From the NCBI GenBank assembly GCA_017994815.1, contig JAGOJY010000015.1, positions 59,473-92,010 on the forward strand: a DNA stretch of 32,538 bases, written 5' to 3'. Below, piece by piece: positions 9,050-16,798 of this stretch. The stretch is from Acidobacteriota bacterium. GTDB lineage: Bacteria; Acidobacteriota; Polarisedimenticolia; J045. A program made the translations under genes and the position numbers. Each line of letters begins with the position of its first letter. The stretch's first letter is position 1. The notes under the pieces are model-generated. The model did no database searches. It was not told the DNA's origin and saw only the letters and a list, made by a program, of their open reading frames with translations.

Positions 9050-10693
9050 TCATGCGGGCACCGCCGCCGGCTCGGCGCGCGGCTCGAGCGGCAAACGGAT
9101 CGTGAACGTGCTGCCGCGGCCCGGCGCGCTGTCGAGCTTCACCTCGCCGCCGTGGGCGCGGACGACGTGGTGCACGATCGCCAGTCCCAGCCCGGTGCCC
9201 TTGACGTCGTGCACCAGGCCGGTCCCGACGCGGTGGAAGCGTTCCCAGACCTTGTGCTGCTCGTCCGGCGCGATGCCCACGCCGTGGTCTTGGACCGCGA
9301 TCGCCACGCAGTCGCCGTCGCGCCAGACGCGCACGCCGAGCGTGCGCGAGTTGCCGGAGTACTTGACGGCGTTGTCGAGCAGGTTGTGCAGGGCCTGGCC
9401 GATCGCGTCGGGATCCATGACCACCGCGGGCAGCGTCTCGGCCGGGAAGTCGTAGTCCACCTCGAACCCCGACTCGTGCAGGCGGACCCAGAACAGGCTC
9501 ATCGTCGCCTCGACCAGCTCGACGACGTCCGCCGCGACGAAGCGGTACTGCTTGCGCCCGGACTCGATGCGGGCGAAGTCGAGCACGTTGTCGATCAGGC
9601 GCGACAGCCGGCGGCTCTCGGCCTCGATATAGGCCCCGTACTCCCGCACCTTCTCCGGGCGGCTGACCTTGCCCAGCCGCAACAGCTCGGAGAACGTGCG
9701 GATCGACGACAGCGGCGTGCGCAGCTCGTGCGACACGTTCGACACGAACTCCGACTTCATCTCCGAGAGCCGCACGGCACGGTTGGCCGAGCGCAGGGCC
9801 AGGACCAGGCCGCCGACGAGCGTCAGCGCCAAGAGGGCGCTCAGCCCGGCGTTGAACACGAAGCTGGCGCGCGCCAACTGCTCCGGCGTGGAGCGCGAGC
9901 CGTGCAGGTTGATCGACCAGTCGCTGAACACGAACGGCAGGTGCGTGCCCACCTTGTGCGCGTTGCCGGTGGCCTGCCCGGTGGACAGCACCTGCTTGCC
10001 GGACTGGTCGGCCACGCTCACGACGAGATCGCGCGGCGCGCTGGCGCCGAAGTAGCCCGGCAGCGCGTCCGCGATCAGCGTCGGAAGCAGGTGTTTCCGG
10101 AAGTACTTCTCGTCGAGGATCATCCCCGCCACGCCCACGACGTGCGAGTCGCTGTCGAGGATCGGGTTGAGCACGATGCGCTGCTCGGGGTTGCGTTCGT
10201 CGACGGAGATGCCCGGCGCGGCGGCGCTGCCGCTGTAGCGCAGCATCTGCCACGGCGACGCGGCAACGATCATCGCCAGGGACTCGTCCGAGGCCGGGGG
10301 GCTCTCCAGCGCACCGGTCGCGGGGTCGAAGACGTAGAAGTTGCCGAACACATCGTGGGTGAAATCGACGAGGAACAGCCGCCGGGCCGCCGGCAGCGGG
10401 CGGCGCTGCCAGTACAGCGCGACCGCGTCCAGCCGCGCGCCGGTGAGGTACGTCGAGGGCAGGTTGAGCGTCCGCTCGGCGGCCGAGCGGTAGAAATACT
10501 GGACCTGCGTCCCGATCGCCTCGATGTAGTTGCCGAGTTCGGCGCGGTGCGCGAGCGCGGTCATCCGCTGCGCCCGCGCGAGCCAGACGAACTGGAACCC
10601 GAGCAGCACGGTCAGCGGGACCAGCACGGCGACGAAGCCGATCCACAGCGTGTGCCGGCGCAGGAACGTGGTCAGGATGGCGGCGCGCATCAT
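9050..10693 (-). CDS. Membrane sensor histidine kinase
   Basis: The protein has 547 residues. One transmembrane helix lies at about 16-38, followed by an extracytoplasmic sensor domain of about 235 residues that I do not recognise and a second helix at about 277-300. HisKA follows almost at once with no clear HAMP linker: His322 sits in [10 protein letters not shown]. The ATPase domain has the N box [12 protein letters not shown] (about 435-446), G1 box DHGVGIAP (469-476) and G2 box GTGLGLAI (499-506). It should autophosphorylate on His322 and pass phosphate to Asp52 of the regulator encoded next. Two adjacent ATGs (10693 and 10690) are possible starts. It is transcribed divergently from the PDZ gene across a 178-bp region holding box A. 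The signal sensed cannot be read from the sequence. Confidence 0.93.
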   Translation of the reverse strand: MMRAAILTTFLRRHTLWIGFVAVLVPLTVLLGFQFVWLARAQRMTALAHRAELGNYIEAIGTQVQYFYRSAAERTLNLPSTYLTGARLDAVALYWQRRPLPAARRLFLVDFTHDVFGNFYVFDPATGALESPPASDESLAMIVAASPWQMLRYSGSAAAPGISVDERNPEQRIVLNPILDSDSHVVGVAGMILDEKYFRKHLLPTLIADALPGYFGASAPRDLVVSVADQSGKQVLSTGQATGNAHKVGTHLPFVFSDWSINLHGSRSTPEQLARASFVFNAGLSALLALTLVGGLVLALRSANRAVRLSEMKSEFVSNVSHELRTPLSSIRTFSELLRLGKVSRPEKVREYGAYIEAESRRLSRLIDNVLDFARIESGRKQYRFVAADVVELVEATMSLFWVRLHESGFEVDYDFPAETLPAVVMDPDAIGQALHNLLDNAVKYSGNSRTLGVRVWRDGDCVAIAVQDHGVGIAPDEQHKVWERFHRVGTGLVHDVKGTGLGLAIVHHVVRAHGGEVKLDSAPGRGSTFTIRLPLEPRAEPAAVPA

Positions 10694-10750
10694 CGTTGGC
10701 GCGGCGATCTTACCGTCAGCCCGGCGCCGGGTCGCTTCCGTTCAGCGGCG

Positions 10751-10767
10751 TTTACATGCCGTTGACA
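10751..10767 (+). promoter_or_regulatory. Direct-repeat box A, TTTACA-N5-TTGACA (candidate response-regulator site)
   Basis: TTTACA (10751-10756) and TTGACA (10762-10767) are offset by 11 bp. Further TTTAC-like elements occur at 10783 and 10802. The box lies between the divergent kinase and PDZ genes and resembles box B at 8310-8326. It is about 30 bp upstream of a weak candidate -35/-10 pair for the PDZ gene (10796-10801 and TACACT 10819-10824), a position fitting activation. Confidence 0.4.
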
Positions 10768-10871
10768 TCTTAGACGTCTTTTTACCGCGCCTCGTGCGAC
10801 TTTTACGCGGCGCATTCCTACACTTCGCGGCGTGGGGCAGGCGCCAGATGGCCCCGCACCGAGGAGGTCGG

Positions 10872-11354
10872 ATGCGCTCTCGCATGTTGCTGTCGCTGCT
10901 GGCGCTGGGGTTGATCGTGGCCACCACGGCCGCACCTGCGCTGGCGGGCGAGTACAAGAAGTGCCCGTTCAGCACACAGGAATGCCTCGACAAGATGACG
11001 ACCAAGATGAAGAACAGCGGCTGGGTCGGCGTCGAGCTGGAAATGGACGAAGACACGGGGGCGACGATGGTCACCCGGGTCATCCCCGGCAGCCCGGCCG
11101 AGTCCGCGGGCATCCGCACCGGCGACAGGCTGGCGGCGCTGAACGGCGTGCCGATCAAGAAGGGCAACGACGAAGCGCTGGCCAAGCAACGCAAGGACTG
11201 GAAGCCCGGCCAGTCGGTGACCTACACGATCCAGCGCGACGGCATGGACCGGCAGGTAAGCCTGACCCTGGCCCCGATGCCGGCCGACGTGCTGGCAGCG
11301 TGGGTCGGGCGCCACATGCTCGAGCACGTGTCGACCGACGTGGCCTCGAAGTGA
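10872..11354 (+). CDS. Exported single-PDZ-domain protein
   Basis: The protein has 160 residues. A Sec signal peptide (1-25, ending in ALA before GEYKK) is followed by a short segment with Cys31 and Cys38 (KCPFSTQECLDK) that could form a disulfide. One PDZ domain covers about 50-125, with VIPGSPAESAGIRTGDRL and LNGVPI typical of HtrA/C-terminal-processing-protease PDZ folds. No protease domain is present, so it probably binds peptides or protein C-termini in the periplasm as an adaptor or scaffold. The ATG has AGGAGG four bases upstream; an open frame extends upstream but gives no plausible N-terminus. It is transcribed divergently from the sensor kinase and may be under the same regulator. 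A terminator lies about 230 bp downstream. Confidence 0.88.
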   Translation: MRSRMLLSLLALGLIVATTAAPALAGEYKKCPFSTQECLDKMTTKMKNSGWVGVELEMDEDTGATMVTRVIPGSPAESAGIRTGDRLAALNGVPIKKGNDEALAKQRKDWKPGQSVTYTIQRDGMDRQVSLTLAPMPADVLAAWVGRHMLEHVSTDVASK

Positions 11355-11581
11355 TCACGAAGAGCGAGCAGTTGCCCCGGGATCGAGGTGCCGCGTGCGA
11401 GCGCGCCGGCCACCGCACCCGGGCTGCTGCTCGGGATGCGGCGGGACCCGAACCGCGAACGGGCCCCGCCGCGTCCACCCCCGGGCCCCGAACGGCGCCC
11501 GCGGTGACGGCGGCGAATTGCGGGATCAAGCCGCGCGAGCGGTCTTAGAGCTGGCGGCAGCCGCCACGCGGCCTGAGTCCC
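11355..11581 (+). other. Non-coding stretch between the PDZ gene and its terminator (possible long 3' UTR or sRNA)
   Basis: About 227 bp after the PDZ stop contains no credible gene. It has several GC-rich self-complementary segments, for example GGCGGCAGCCGCC, and leads directly into the terminator at 11582-11612. It may be an unusually long 3' UTR or a small RNA transcribed rightwards. No known RNA family was recognised. The remaining bases to 11671 form the egtD leader, with no clear promoter. Confidence 0.35.
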
Positions 11582-11612
11582 ACCGGGCGGGATGGTCCCG
11601 CCCGGTTTTTTT
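11582..11612 (+). terminator. Rho-independent terminator
   Basis: An 11-bp perfect stem (ACCGGGCGGGA with TCCCGCCCGGT) with a TGG loop runs into a T-rich tract to 11612. It ends rightward transcription from the PDZ gene or from a small RNA in 11355-11581. The minus strand lacks a T tract. Confidence 0.9.
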
Positions 11613-11671
11613 GCCCACAGGATTACCAGATCGTTAATGGCGTGATCGAGTAAAGATGACAGAATGCGCGC

Positions 11672-12739
11672 ATGGAAGCGCCGGCACACAACGCTGCGAA
11701 AGTCCGCGGGCGTGCCGCGGCGGGCGCGGGGGCGCGCCGCACAAACCAGTCGGTTAGCTCGCCCGTTCCCCCGACGATCCTGAACGCCGCGCGCGGGCGG
11801 CGCGATCGCGAAAGCGAGATCACCGAACTGCGGGCCGGACTGCGCGAGCCGCTGCCCAGTCTGCCCTGCAAGTACTTCTACGACGACGTCGGCAGCCAGC
11901 TCTTCGAGTCGATCACCCAGCTGCCGGAGTACTACCAGACGCGCACGGAAGAGCGCCTGCTCGGAACGGTCGCCGGGCTGGTGGCGCAGAAGCTCGGACC
12001 GTCGGAGTTGGTCGAGCTGGGCTCGGGCGCGGGCCGCAAGACGCGCCTTTTGCTCGACGCGATCGACGCGCGCGGCAGCCTCGAACGCTGCGTCCTTTTC
12101 GACGTGAACCGCAGTTTTCTCCACGAGTCGGCGGCGCGCCTCGCCGACGCCTACCCGGGCCTGTCGGTCACCGGGCTGGTCGGCGACTTCCTGCGCGATT
12201 TGCCCTCGCTCGGTCGCGGCGGCGGCCGGCTGATCGCGTTTCTGGCGGGCACGATCGGCAACCTGCACCCGTCCGTGCAGCCGCGGTTCCTCCGCGCGCT
12301 GCGGCGCCAGATGACCGCCGGCGACGGCCTTTTCGTCGGGCTCGACCTGGTCAAGGACCGCGCGCGGCTCGAGGCCGCGTACAACGACGCGGCCGGCGTG
12401 ACGGCCCGCTTCAACCTCAATGTCCTGGCCGTGATCAACCGCAACTTCGCCGCCGATTTCGATCCCGCCGGCTTCGAGCACGTGGCGTTCTACGACACGG
12501 CAGCCGAGTGGATCGAGATGCGGGTCCGGGCGCTGCGGCCGATGTCGGTCAGCGTGCGCGACGCCGCGATTACGCTCGACCTCGCGGCCGGGGACGAGAT
12601 CCGCACCGAGCTGAGCTGCAAGTTCACGCGACGATCGTTCGAGCAGCGACTCCTCGGGACCGGTCTCGCGATCACGGGTTGGTTCACCGACCTCGAGCAG
12701 CTGTTCGCGCTGGCGCTCGTCGAACCGGAGGAAGGCTGA
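11672..12739 (+). CDS. egtD: L-histidine N-alpha-methyltransferase EgtD
   Basis: The protein has 355 residues. EgtD uses three SAM to convert histidine to hercynine, the first step of ergothioneine synthesis in the cytoplasm. The family hallmark KYFYDDVGSQLFE (67-79) followed by ITQLPEYYQTRTE (81-93) is present. The SAM-binding loop is VELGSGAGRKT (114-124), and AFLAGTIGNLHPS follows in the expected place. Length is near normal (about 320-330) plus a poorly conserved Ala/Arg-rich N-terminus of about 40 residues, so the true start may be further in; no strong ribosome site supports the first ATG. The stop overlaps the egtB start by one base (TGATG), showing translational coupling. Confidence 0.95.
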   Translation: MEAPAHNAAKVRGRAAAGAGARRTNQSVSSPVPPTILNAARGRRDRESEITELRAGLREPLPSLPCKYFYDDVGSQLFESITQLPEYYQTRTEERLLGTVAGLVAQKLGPSELVELGSGAGRKTRLLLDAIDARGSLERCVLFDVNRSFLHESAARLADAYPGLSVTGLVGDFLRDLPSLGRGGGRLIAFLAGTIGNLHPSVQPRFLRALRRQMTAGDGLFVGLDLVKDRARLEAAYNDAAGVTARFNLNVLAVINRNFAADFDPAGFEHVAFYDTAAEWIEMRVRALRPMSVSVRDAAITLDLAAGDEIRTELSCKFTRRSFEQRLLGTGLAITGWFTDLEQLFALALVEPEEG

Positions 12740-14052
12740 TGCAGGAGGACTTGCTGCGGCAACTCGAAGGCGCCTGGGAATTCAGCGACCGCCTGTTCGG
12801 CCGGCTGGAGCCCTCGGCGATGGCGCAGCAGCCGATCCCGTTGCGGCAGCCGTTCGTGTTCTACGTCGGCCACCTGCCGGCCTTCGCCTGGAACCAGGTC
12901 GCGCGCGGCGTGCTGGACCAGCCGTCGTTCAACCCCGCCTTCGACCGGCTGTTCGAGCGCGGCATCGATCCGCTCGATGTCGACCAGCACGCCGGCCAGG
13001 CCGCCTGGCCGGAGATGGCGGAGATCCTGGCCTACCGCGACGCCGTGCGAGCCGCGATCCGCGAGGCGCTCGAGGTAACCGACGTCCAGCGGTCTTCCGA
13101 CTCGCTGCTGGCGAACGGGCGGATCTTCCGCGTCGTGCTCGAGCACGAGCAGATGCACCACGAGACGCTCCTGTACATGGTCCAGGAGCTGGCGGCGCCG
13201 CACAAGCGCGCGGACGACGCGCCGGCCCCCGCGCCGGCCGCCCGCGCCGAGCGTTCGGTCGTGACGATCCCGGCCGGGCGGGCCCGGCTCGGTGCGCGCT
13301 GGGACGAGATCCCGTTCGGCTGGGACAACGAGTTCGAGGCCTGCGAGGTCGAGGTGCCGGCGTTCCGAATCGACGCGCTGCCGGTGCGCAACGCCGAGTT
13401 CTGCGAGTTCGTCGAGGCCGGGGGTTACGGCGAGCCGCGCTGGTGGTCCGAGGACGGTTGGAACTGGAAGGAGCGATTCCGCCTCGCGCGCCCGCACGGC
13501 TGGATCGAGCAGGACGGTTCGGGCCTGCGCGTGCGCACCGCGTTCGCCGACGTGCCGTTCGAGGACGCCGCGTCGTGGCCGGCGATGGTGAGCTGGGCCG
13601 AGGCCGACGCCTACGCGCACTGGCGCGGCGCACGTCTGCCGAGCGAGGCGGAATTCCACCGGGCGGCGTACGGGACACCCTCGGGCGGCGAGAGGCGCCA
13701 ACCCTGGGGCGACGACGATCCGGCGCCGTCGCGCGGGAACTTCGCCTTCCACTCGTGGCGGCCGGCGCCGGCCGGCGCGCACCCCGCCGGGGCGAGCGCC
13801 TGGGGCGTGCACGAACTGGTCGGCAACGGCTGGGAGTGGACGTCGACGCGCTTCGCACCGCTGCCCGGCTTTCGCCCCTACGTCCGGACCTATCCCGGGT
13901 ACTCGCGGGACTTCTTCGACGGCCGGCACTTCGTCATGCGCGGAGCTTCGTGGGCCACCCACGCCGGGCTGATCCGCCGCAGCTTCCGCAACTGGTTCCA
14001 GCCCCACTACCCGTACGTGTTCTCCAAGTTCCGCTGCTGTTACCCGTCCTGA
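12739..14052 (+). CDS. egtB: Ergothioneine synthase, EgtB-type nonheme iron sulfoxide synthase
   Basis: The protein has 437 residues. The N-terminal DinB-like domain (about 1-155) carries an iron-binding triad: His45 (YVGHLP) and His136/His140 (EHEQMHHE). This matches the H-x3-H pattern known from EgtB. The C-terminal formylglycine-generating-enzyme/SUMF1 fold (about 170-437) includes RLPSEAEFHRAAYG, GNGWEWTSTRF and HFVMRGASWATH. EgtB joins hercynine to cysteine or gamma-glutamylcysteine with oxygen, forming the sulfoxide intermediate. The start overlaps the egtD stop and has GGAGGAAGG upstream; an earlier in-frame opening lies inside egtD and is rejected. The extreme C-terminus (FSKFRCCYPS) differs from the usual EgtB ending, so this may be an EgtB-related subfamily. 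No egtA, egtC or egtE is adjacent, consistent with direct use of cysteine and an unlinked lyase. Confidence 0.9.
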   Translation: MQEDLLRQLEGAWEFSDRLFGRLEPSAMAQQPIPLRQPFVFYVGHLPAFAWNQVARGVLDQPSFNPAFDRLFERGIDPLDVDQHAGQAAWPEMAEILAYRDAVRAAIREALEVTDVQRSSDSLLANGRIFRVVLEHEQMHHETLLYMVQELAAPHKRADDAPAPAPAARAERSVVTIPAGRARLGARWDEIPFGWDNEFEACEVEVPAFRIDALPVRNAEFCEFVEAGGYGEPRWWSEDGWNWKERFRLARPHGWIEQDGSGLRVRTAFADVPFEDAASWPAMVSWAEADAYAHWRGARLPSEAEFHRAAYGTPSGGERRQPWGDDDPAPSRGNFAFHSWRPAPAGAHPAGASAWGVHELVGNGWEWTSTRFAPLPGFRPYVRTYPGYSRDFFDGRHFVMRGASWATHAGLIRRSFRNWFQPHYPYVFSKFRCCYPS

Positions 14053-14136
14053 CCGGCCGCTGCCCGCGCCCCTGCGGGGGACCCGCGGGCGCGGTAACAT
14101 TCCCGGCTTGCCGGCACGCCGGCTGGAGGCGAAAGC

Positions 14137-14904
14137 ATGTCCCTGCGCGTTGCTCGTGGTGCCTTTACACCGGTCCGCTCGCTGGTCGTCGCGCTCGTAG
14201 CGGCTGCGGCGCTCGCACCTCTCGCCGGATGTGGCCAGCGTGGCGACAACGCGGCCACGGGTGGCGAGCAATCGGCGACGGCCGACAACGACTCCACGGC
14301 GCGGATGCCGGGGCGCCGGCCGGGACGCATGCCGGGCGCGCGCCGCGGCGGGCAACTGCCGCCGGGCCACCCGCCGCTGGAGCAGGGCCAGGGCCAAGGG
14401 CAGGCGTCCGTCGCGCCCCCACCCCCGGGAAGCGGCACCGGCGAGAACTCCGTGAGCTGGACCGCACCGGAGGGGTGGACTTCCGAGGTCCCGAACTCGG
14501 CGCTGCGGCGCGCGCAGTACCGCCTCCCCGGTTCCGCCGGCGAGGGGCAGTGCACGATCTTCTACTTCGGACCGCAGCAGGGCGGCGGGCCGGAGGCGAA
14601 TGCCGAGCGCTGGGCCGAGCAGTTCCAGGCTCCCGGCGGCGGATCGTCGCGCGAGGCGATGAAGAGTTCCAAAAGCACGATCAATGGCATCCCGGTGACG
14701 GTCGTCGAGATCGCCGGCACGTTCGTCGGGGGCGGCATGGGCGGCGGGCCGACGGAGCCGAAGCCGAACTCGATGCTGCTCGGCGCGATCGCCGAGGGGC
14801 CCGACGCCAACTGGTTCATCAAGTGCATCGGGCCGGAGCCGACGATGCGCGCCCAGCGTCCGCAGTTCGATCAGCTCGTGCGCTCGCTGCGCAGGGGCGC
14901 GTAG
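14137..14904 (+). CDS. Putative lipoprotein of unknown function
   Basis: The protein has 255 residues and a lipoprotein signal peptide (lipobox LAGC, lipidated Cys32). A long disordered Gly/Pro/Arg/Gln-rich segment (about 40-105) leads to a compact C-terminal domain (about 107-252) starting VSWTAPEGWTSE. It contains the segment CTIFYFGPQQGGGPEANAER. This layout resembles small secreted proteins of planctomycetes and acidobacteria that are only annotated as hypothetical; I do not recognise a function. GGAGG precedes the ATG at good spacing. It lies 84 bp after egtB, separated by a GC-rich hairpin (about 14062-14090) without a T tract, so it may have its own promoter. Its last 34 bases overlap the convergent mddA-like gene. 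Confidence 0.8.
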   Translation: MSLRVARGAFTPVRSLVVALVAAAALAPLAGCGQRGDNAATGGEQSATADNDSTARMPGRRPGRMPGARRGGQLPPGHPPLEQGQGQGQASVAPPPPGSGTGENSVSWTAPEGWTSEVPNSALRRAQYRLPGSAGEGQCTIFYFGPQQGGGPEANAERWAEQFQAPGGGSSREAMKSSKSTINGIPVTVVEIAGTFVGGGMGGGPTEPKPNSMLLGAIAEGPDANWFIKCIGPEPTMRAQRPQFDQLVRSLRRGA

Positions 14905-15623
14905 CGCCCGGCGCGCCGCCACGGGCGCGGGACGAACATCGGCACCCGGCGCCGGTACTCGCGGTACTCCGGGTGCGCGAGCACGAGGTCCCGCTCCTCC
15001 AGCGCCACGCCGAGGGCGATGTACCCGCTGAAGGCGAGCGCGAAGACGAGCCGGCCGGCGGTCATGCTCGGCCACGACCAGGCCATCAGCAGGAACCCGA
15101 GCAGCAGCGGGTGGCGGATCCGCGCGTAAACGCCCGACCAGACGAGGCCGGGCCCGGCGCGGGCGACGGTGCCCACGCTCTGCCGCAGCCCGAACAGGCC
15201 GAGGTGGTCGATGCTCGTGCCTGCGACGAGCGTCAGCGCCAGGCCGTACGCCGCGACGGCGACGAGCGCGGCCTGCGCCCACGCTTCGTCCGCGACCCAG
15301 ACCACGCCCCCGGCGGGCCGCCAACCCAGCACCATTGCGCCGACCGCCGCGCTCGAAGCCAGGACGTAGGTGCTGCGCTCGAGCGCTTCGGGGATCCGGC
15401 GGCGGGCCACCCGCTTGAAACCACGGCGCGCCATCACCGAGTGCTGGGCCGCGAACAGCGCGATCAGGGCGGTGTCCCAGGCGACCGCACCCCACGAGAA
15501 CGGCGCCGTGTCCCCCAGCGACGGATCGGTCAAGCCTCCGATGAACGCGAGAAGCGCGACGAAGGCGACGACGAACGCGCCGTAGCACGCGAGGCCGTAC
15601 AACGCTGGCAACCAGCGGGGCAT
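14871..15623 (-). CDS. mddA: Methanethiol S-methyltransferase-like membrane protein (MddA / ICMT-NnrU superfamily)
   Basis: The protein has 250 residues and about five membrane segments. AAQHSVMAR (58-66), ERSTYVLASS (82-91), ARIRHPLLLGF and the closing EERDLVLAHPEYREY match MddA-type members of the isoprenylcysteine methyltransferase superfamily. MddA transfers a methyl group from SAM to methanethiol, giving dimethyl sulfide. The chosen ATG at 15623 has GGAG about nine bases upstream and starts directly before the first membrane helix; an upstream in-frame start at 15725 would add an unlikely Arg-rich extension. It runs convergent to the lipoprotein gene and overlaps its 3' end by 34 bases. 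Superfamily is certain; the methanethiol specificity is by motif resemblance only. Confidence 0.8.
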   Translation of the reverse strand: MPRWLPALYGLACYGAFVVAFVALLAFIGGLTDPSLGDTAPFSWGAVAWDTALIALFAAQHSVMARRGFKRVARRRIPEALERSTYVLASSAAVGAMVLGWRPAGGVVWVADEAWAQAALVAVAAYGLALTLVAGTSIDHLGLFGLRQSVGTVARAGPGLVWSGVYARIRHPLLLGFLLMAWSWPSMTAGRLVFALAFSGYIALGVALEERDLVLAHPEYREYRRRVPMFVPRPWRRAGRYAPLRSERTS

Positions 15624-15748
15624 GGAAGTCACTCCGTGCTGCGTCCCCCGCGGGCACGAGACGCGTTCGCCCCATCTTGCCCGACGAGCGCGCGCGCCGC
15701 CCACGGCCGCGCGAGGCTCGGCCATAATCGGCCGAGGGATCGGGCTCG

Positions 15749-16531
15749 ATGGCTCTCGTCGTGATCCGGATGGCGCGCCGCGCCTGGCGCGTGTCGCGGC
15801 TGGCGGCGCACCTTTTGCTGGCCGTGCCGCGTGCGGTCCGCCTGTTCCGGCAAACGCGCCGTGGCACCCTCGCCGCGGAGGAGTACGAGCGCACCGTCCG
15901 CTGGTTCTGCGGGGGGGTCCTCGAAGCGCTCCACGTCCCGCTCTCGATCCGGGGGGAACCGCTGCGCGGCGGGCACGTCAGCGCCGCGAACCACGTCTCG
16001 TTCCTCGACGTCCCGGCGCTCGGCGCGGCCTCCCCCGGCCGGTTCGTCGCCAAGGCCGAGATCGCCGGCTGGCCGCTCCTGGGATGGCTCGGCCGGTCGG
16101 CACGGACGATCTACCTGGCGCGGCAGCGGTCGCGCGCGGGACTGTCCGCGGTGGAGACGATCGAGCAGGCGCTGCAGGACGGTGACCACCTGATCCTGTT
16201 CCCCGAAGGGACGACGACCGACGGCTGCACGTTGCTGCCGTTCCACGCGGTCCTGCTCGACGGCGCGGTGCGCGCGGGCGCGTGGCTGCAGCCGGTGCTG
16301 TTGCGCTACCCCGACGCGCGCGATCCGTCGCGCTGCAACCTCGACGCGGCGTGGATCGGCACCGAGACGGCGTTCGCCCTGCTGTGGCGCGTCGCCGCCG
16401 CGCGGGAAACCCCGGTCGAGATCACCTACCTCGAACCGTTCCGCGCCGACGGCCACCGGCGCGACGTCGCCGAGCGCCTGCGCGCGGCGATCGTCGCGGC
16501 GTTGGCGGACGCGACGCGCGCCGGTCAGTGA
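15749..16531 (+). CDS. 1-acyl-glycerol-3-phosphate acyltransferase-like (PlsC family)
   Basis: The protein has 260 residues. The acyltransferase fold shows the catalytic motif NHVSFLD (His82, Asp87), the glycerophosphate-binding motif FPEGTTTDG (151-159) and an N-terminal hydrophobic stretch (about 15-30). Family members acylate lysophosphatidic acid or related lipids at the inner membrane; homologues also acylate ornithine lipids or haemolysin-like substrates, so the exact acceptor is uncertain. The ATG is the first in the frame with a sensible N-terminus; no strong ribosome site is visible. It is divergent from the mddA-like gene (125 bp apart) and its last seven bases overlap the convergent His-rich miniprotein gene. 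Confidence 0.9.
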   Translation: MALVVIRMARRAWRVSRLAAHLLLAVPRAVRLFRQTRRGTLAAEEYERTVRWFCGGVLEALHVPLSIRGEPLRGGHVSAANHVSFLDVPALGAASPGRFVAKAEIAGWPLLGWLGRSARTIYLARQRSRAGLSAVETIEQALQDGDHLILFPEGTTTDGCTLLPFHAVLLDGAVRAGAWLQPVLLRYPDARDPSRCNLDAAWIGTETAFALLWRVAAARETPVEITYLEPFRADGHRRDVAERLRAAIVAALADATRAGQ

Positions 16532-16710
16532 TGCGGCGCGGCGGGGGCGTGCCCGGCGTGGCCGCCGTGCTCGTCGTGGTGTTCCGGCATCTCGGGGGGT
16601 AACGGATCACCGGCCGCGTCGCGGGCCATCCACAGCGCGTGGGCCGCGACCAGCACGCCCCAGATCACGATCACCGCCAGCGCCACCTGCCGCACGAGTT
16701 CCGCTCCCAT
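16525..16710 (-). CDS. Small single-span membrane protein with His-rich tail
   Basis: The protein has 61 residues. One transmembrane helix (about 5-28, VRQVALAVIVIWGVLVAAHAL) is followed by a polar tail of about 30 residues rich in His with Asp/Glu (PEHHDEHGGHAGH). Such tails bind divalent metals in other proteins; here that is only inference. GGAG seven bases before this ATG supports the start; a start 18 bases upstream is possible. Third codon positions are almost all G or C, like the neighbours, which supports real coding. It lies 88 bp downstream of the GNAT gene on the same strand and overlaps the convergent plsC-like gene by seven bases. No family is recognised. Confidence 0.65.
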   Translation of the reverse strand: MGAELVRQVALAVIVIWGVLVAAHALWMARDAAGDPLPPEMPEHHDEHGGHAGHAPAAPHH

Positions 16711-16798
16711 TCCGCATCTCCGATGCACGGTGGAGGCGGCGCAGCATAGCAGAGCCTCCCCCCGGCTCGTCCCGGACCCCGGGCCAGCCGGGGGCCGC

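Noticed and set aside
9053..10646. An upstream extension of the response-regulator frame through the kinase gene
   Set aside because: That part lacks domain sense and overlaps the true kinase frame; the regulator starts at 9020, or possibly 9053.
11395..11637. An 80-codon frame after the PDZ gene
   Set aside because: It runs through the rho-independent terminator, has no ribosome site and a low-complexity Arg/Pro composition.
14062..14090. A GC-rich hairpin after egtB considered as a terminator
   Set aside because: There is no T tract after the stem; at best it is a weak pause or Rho-related structure.
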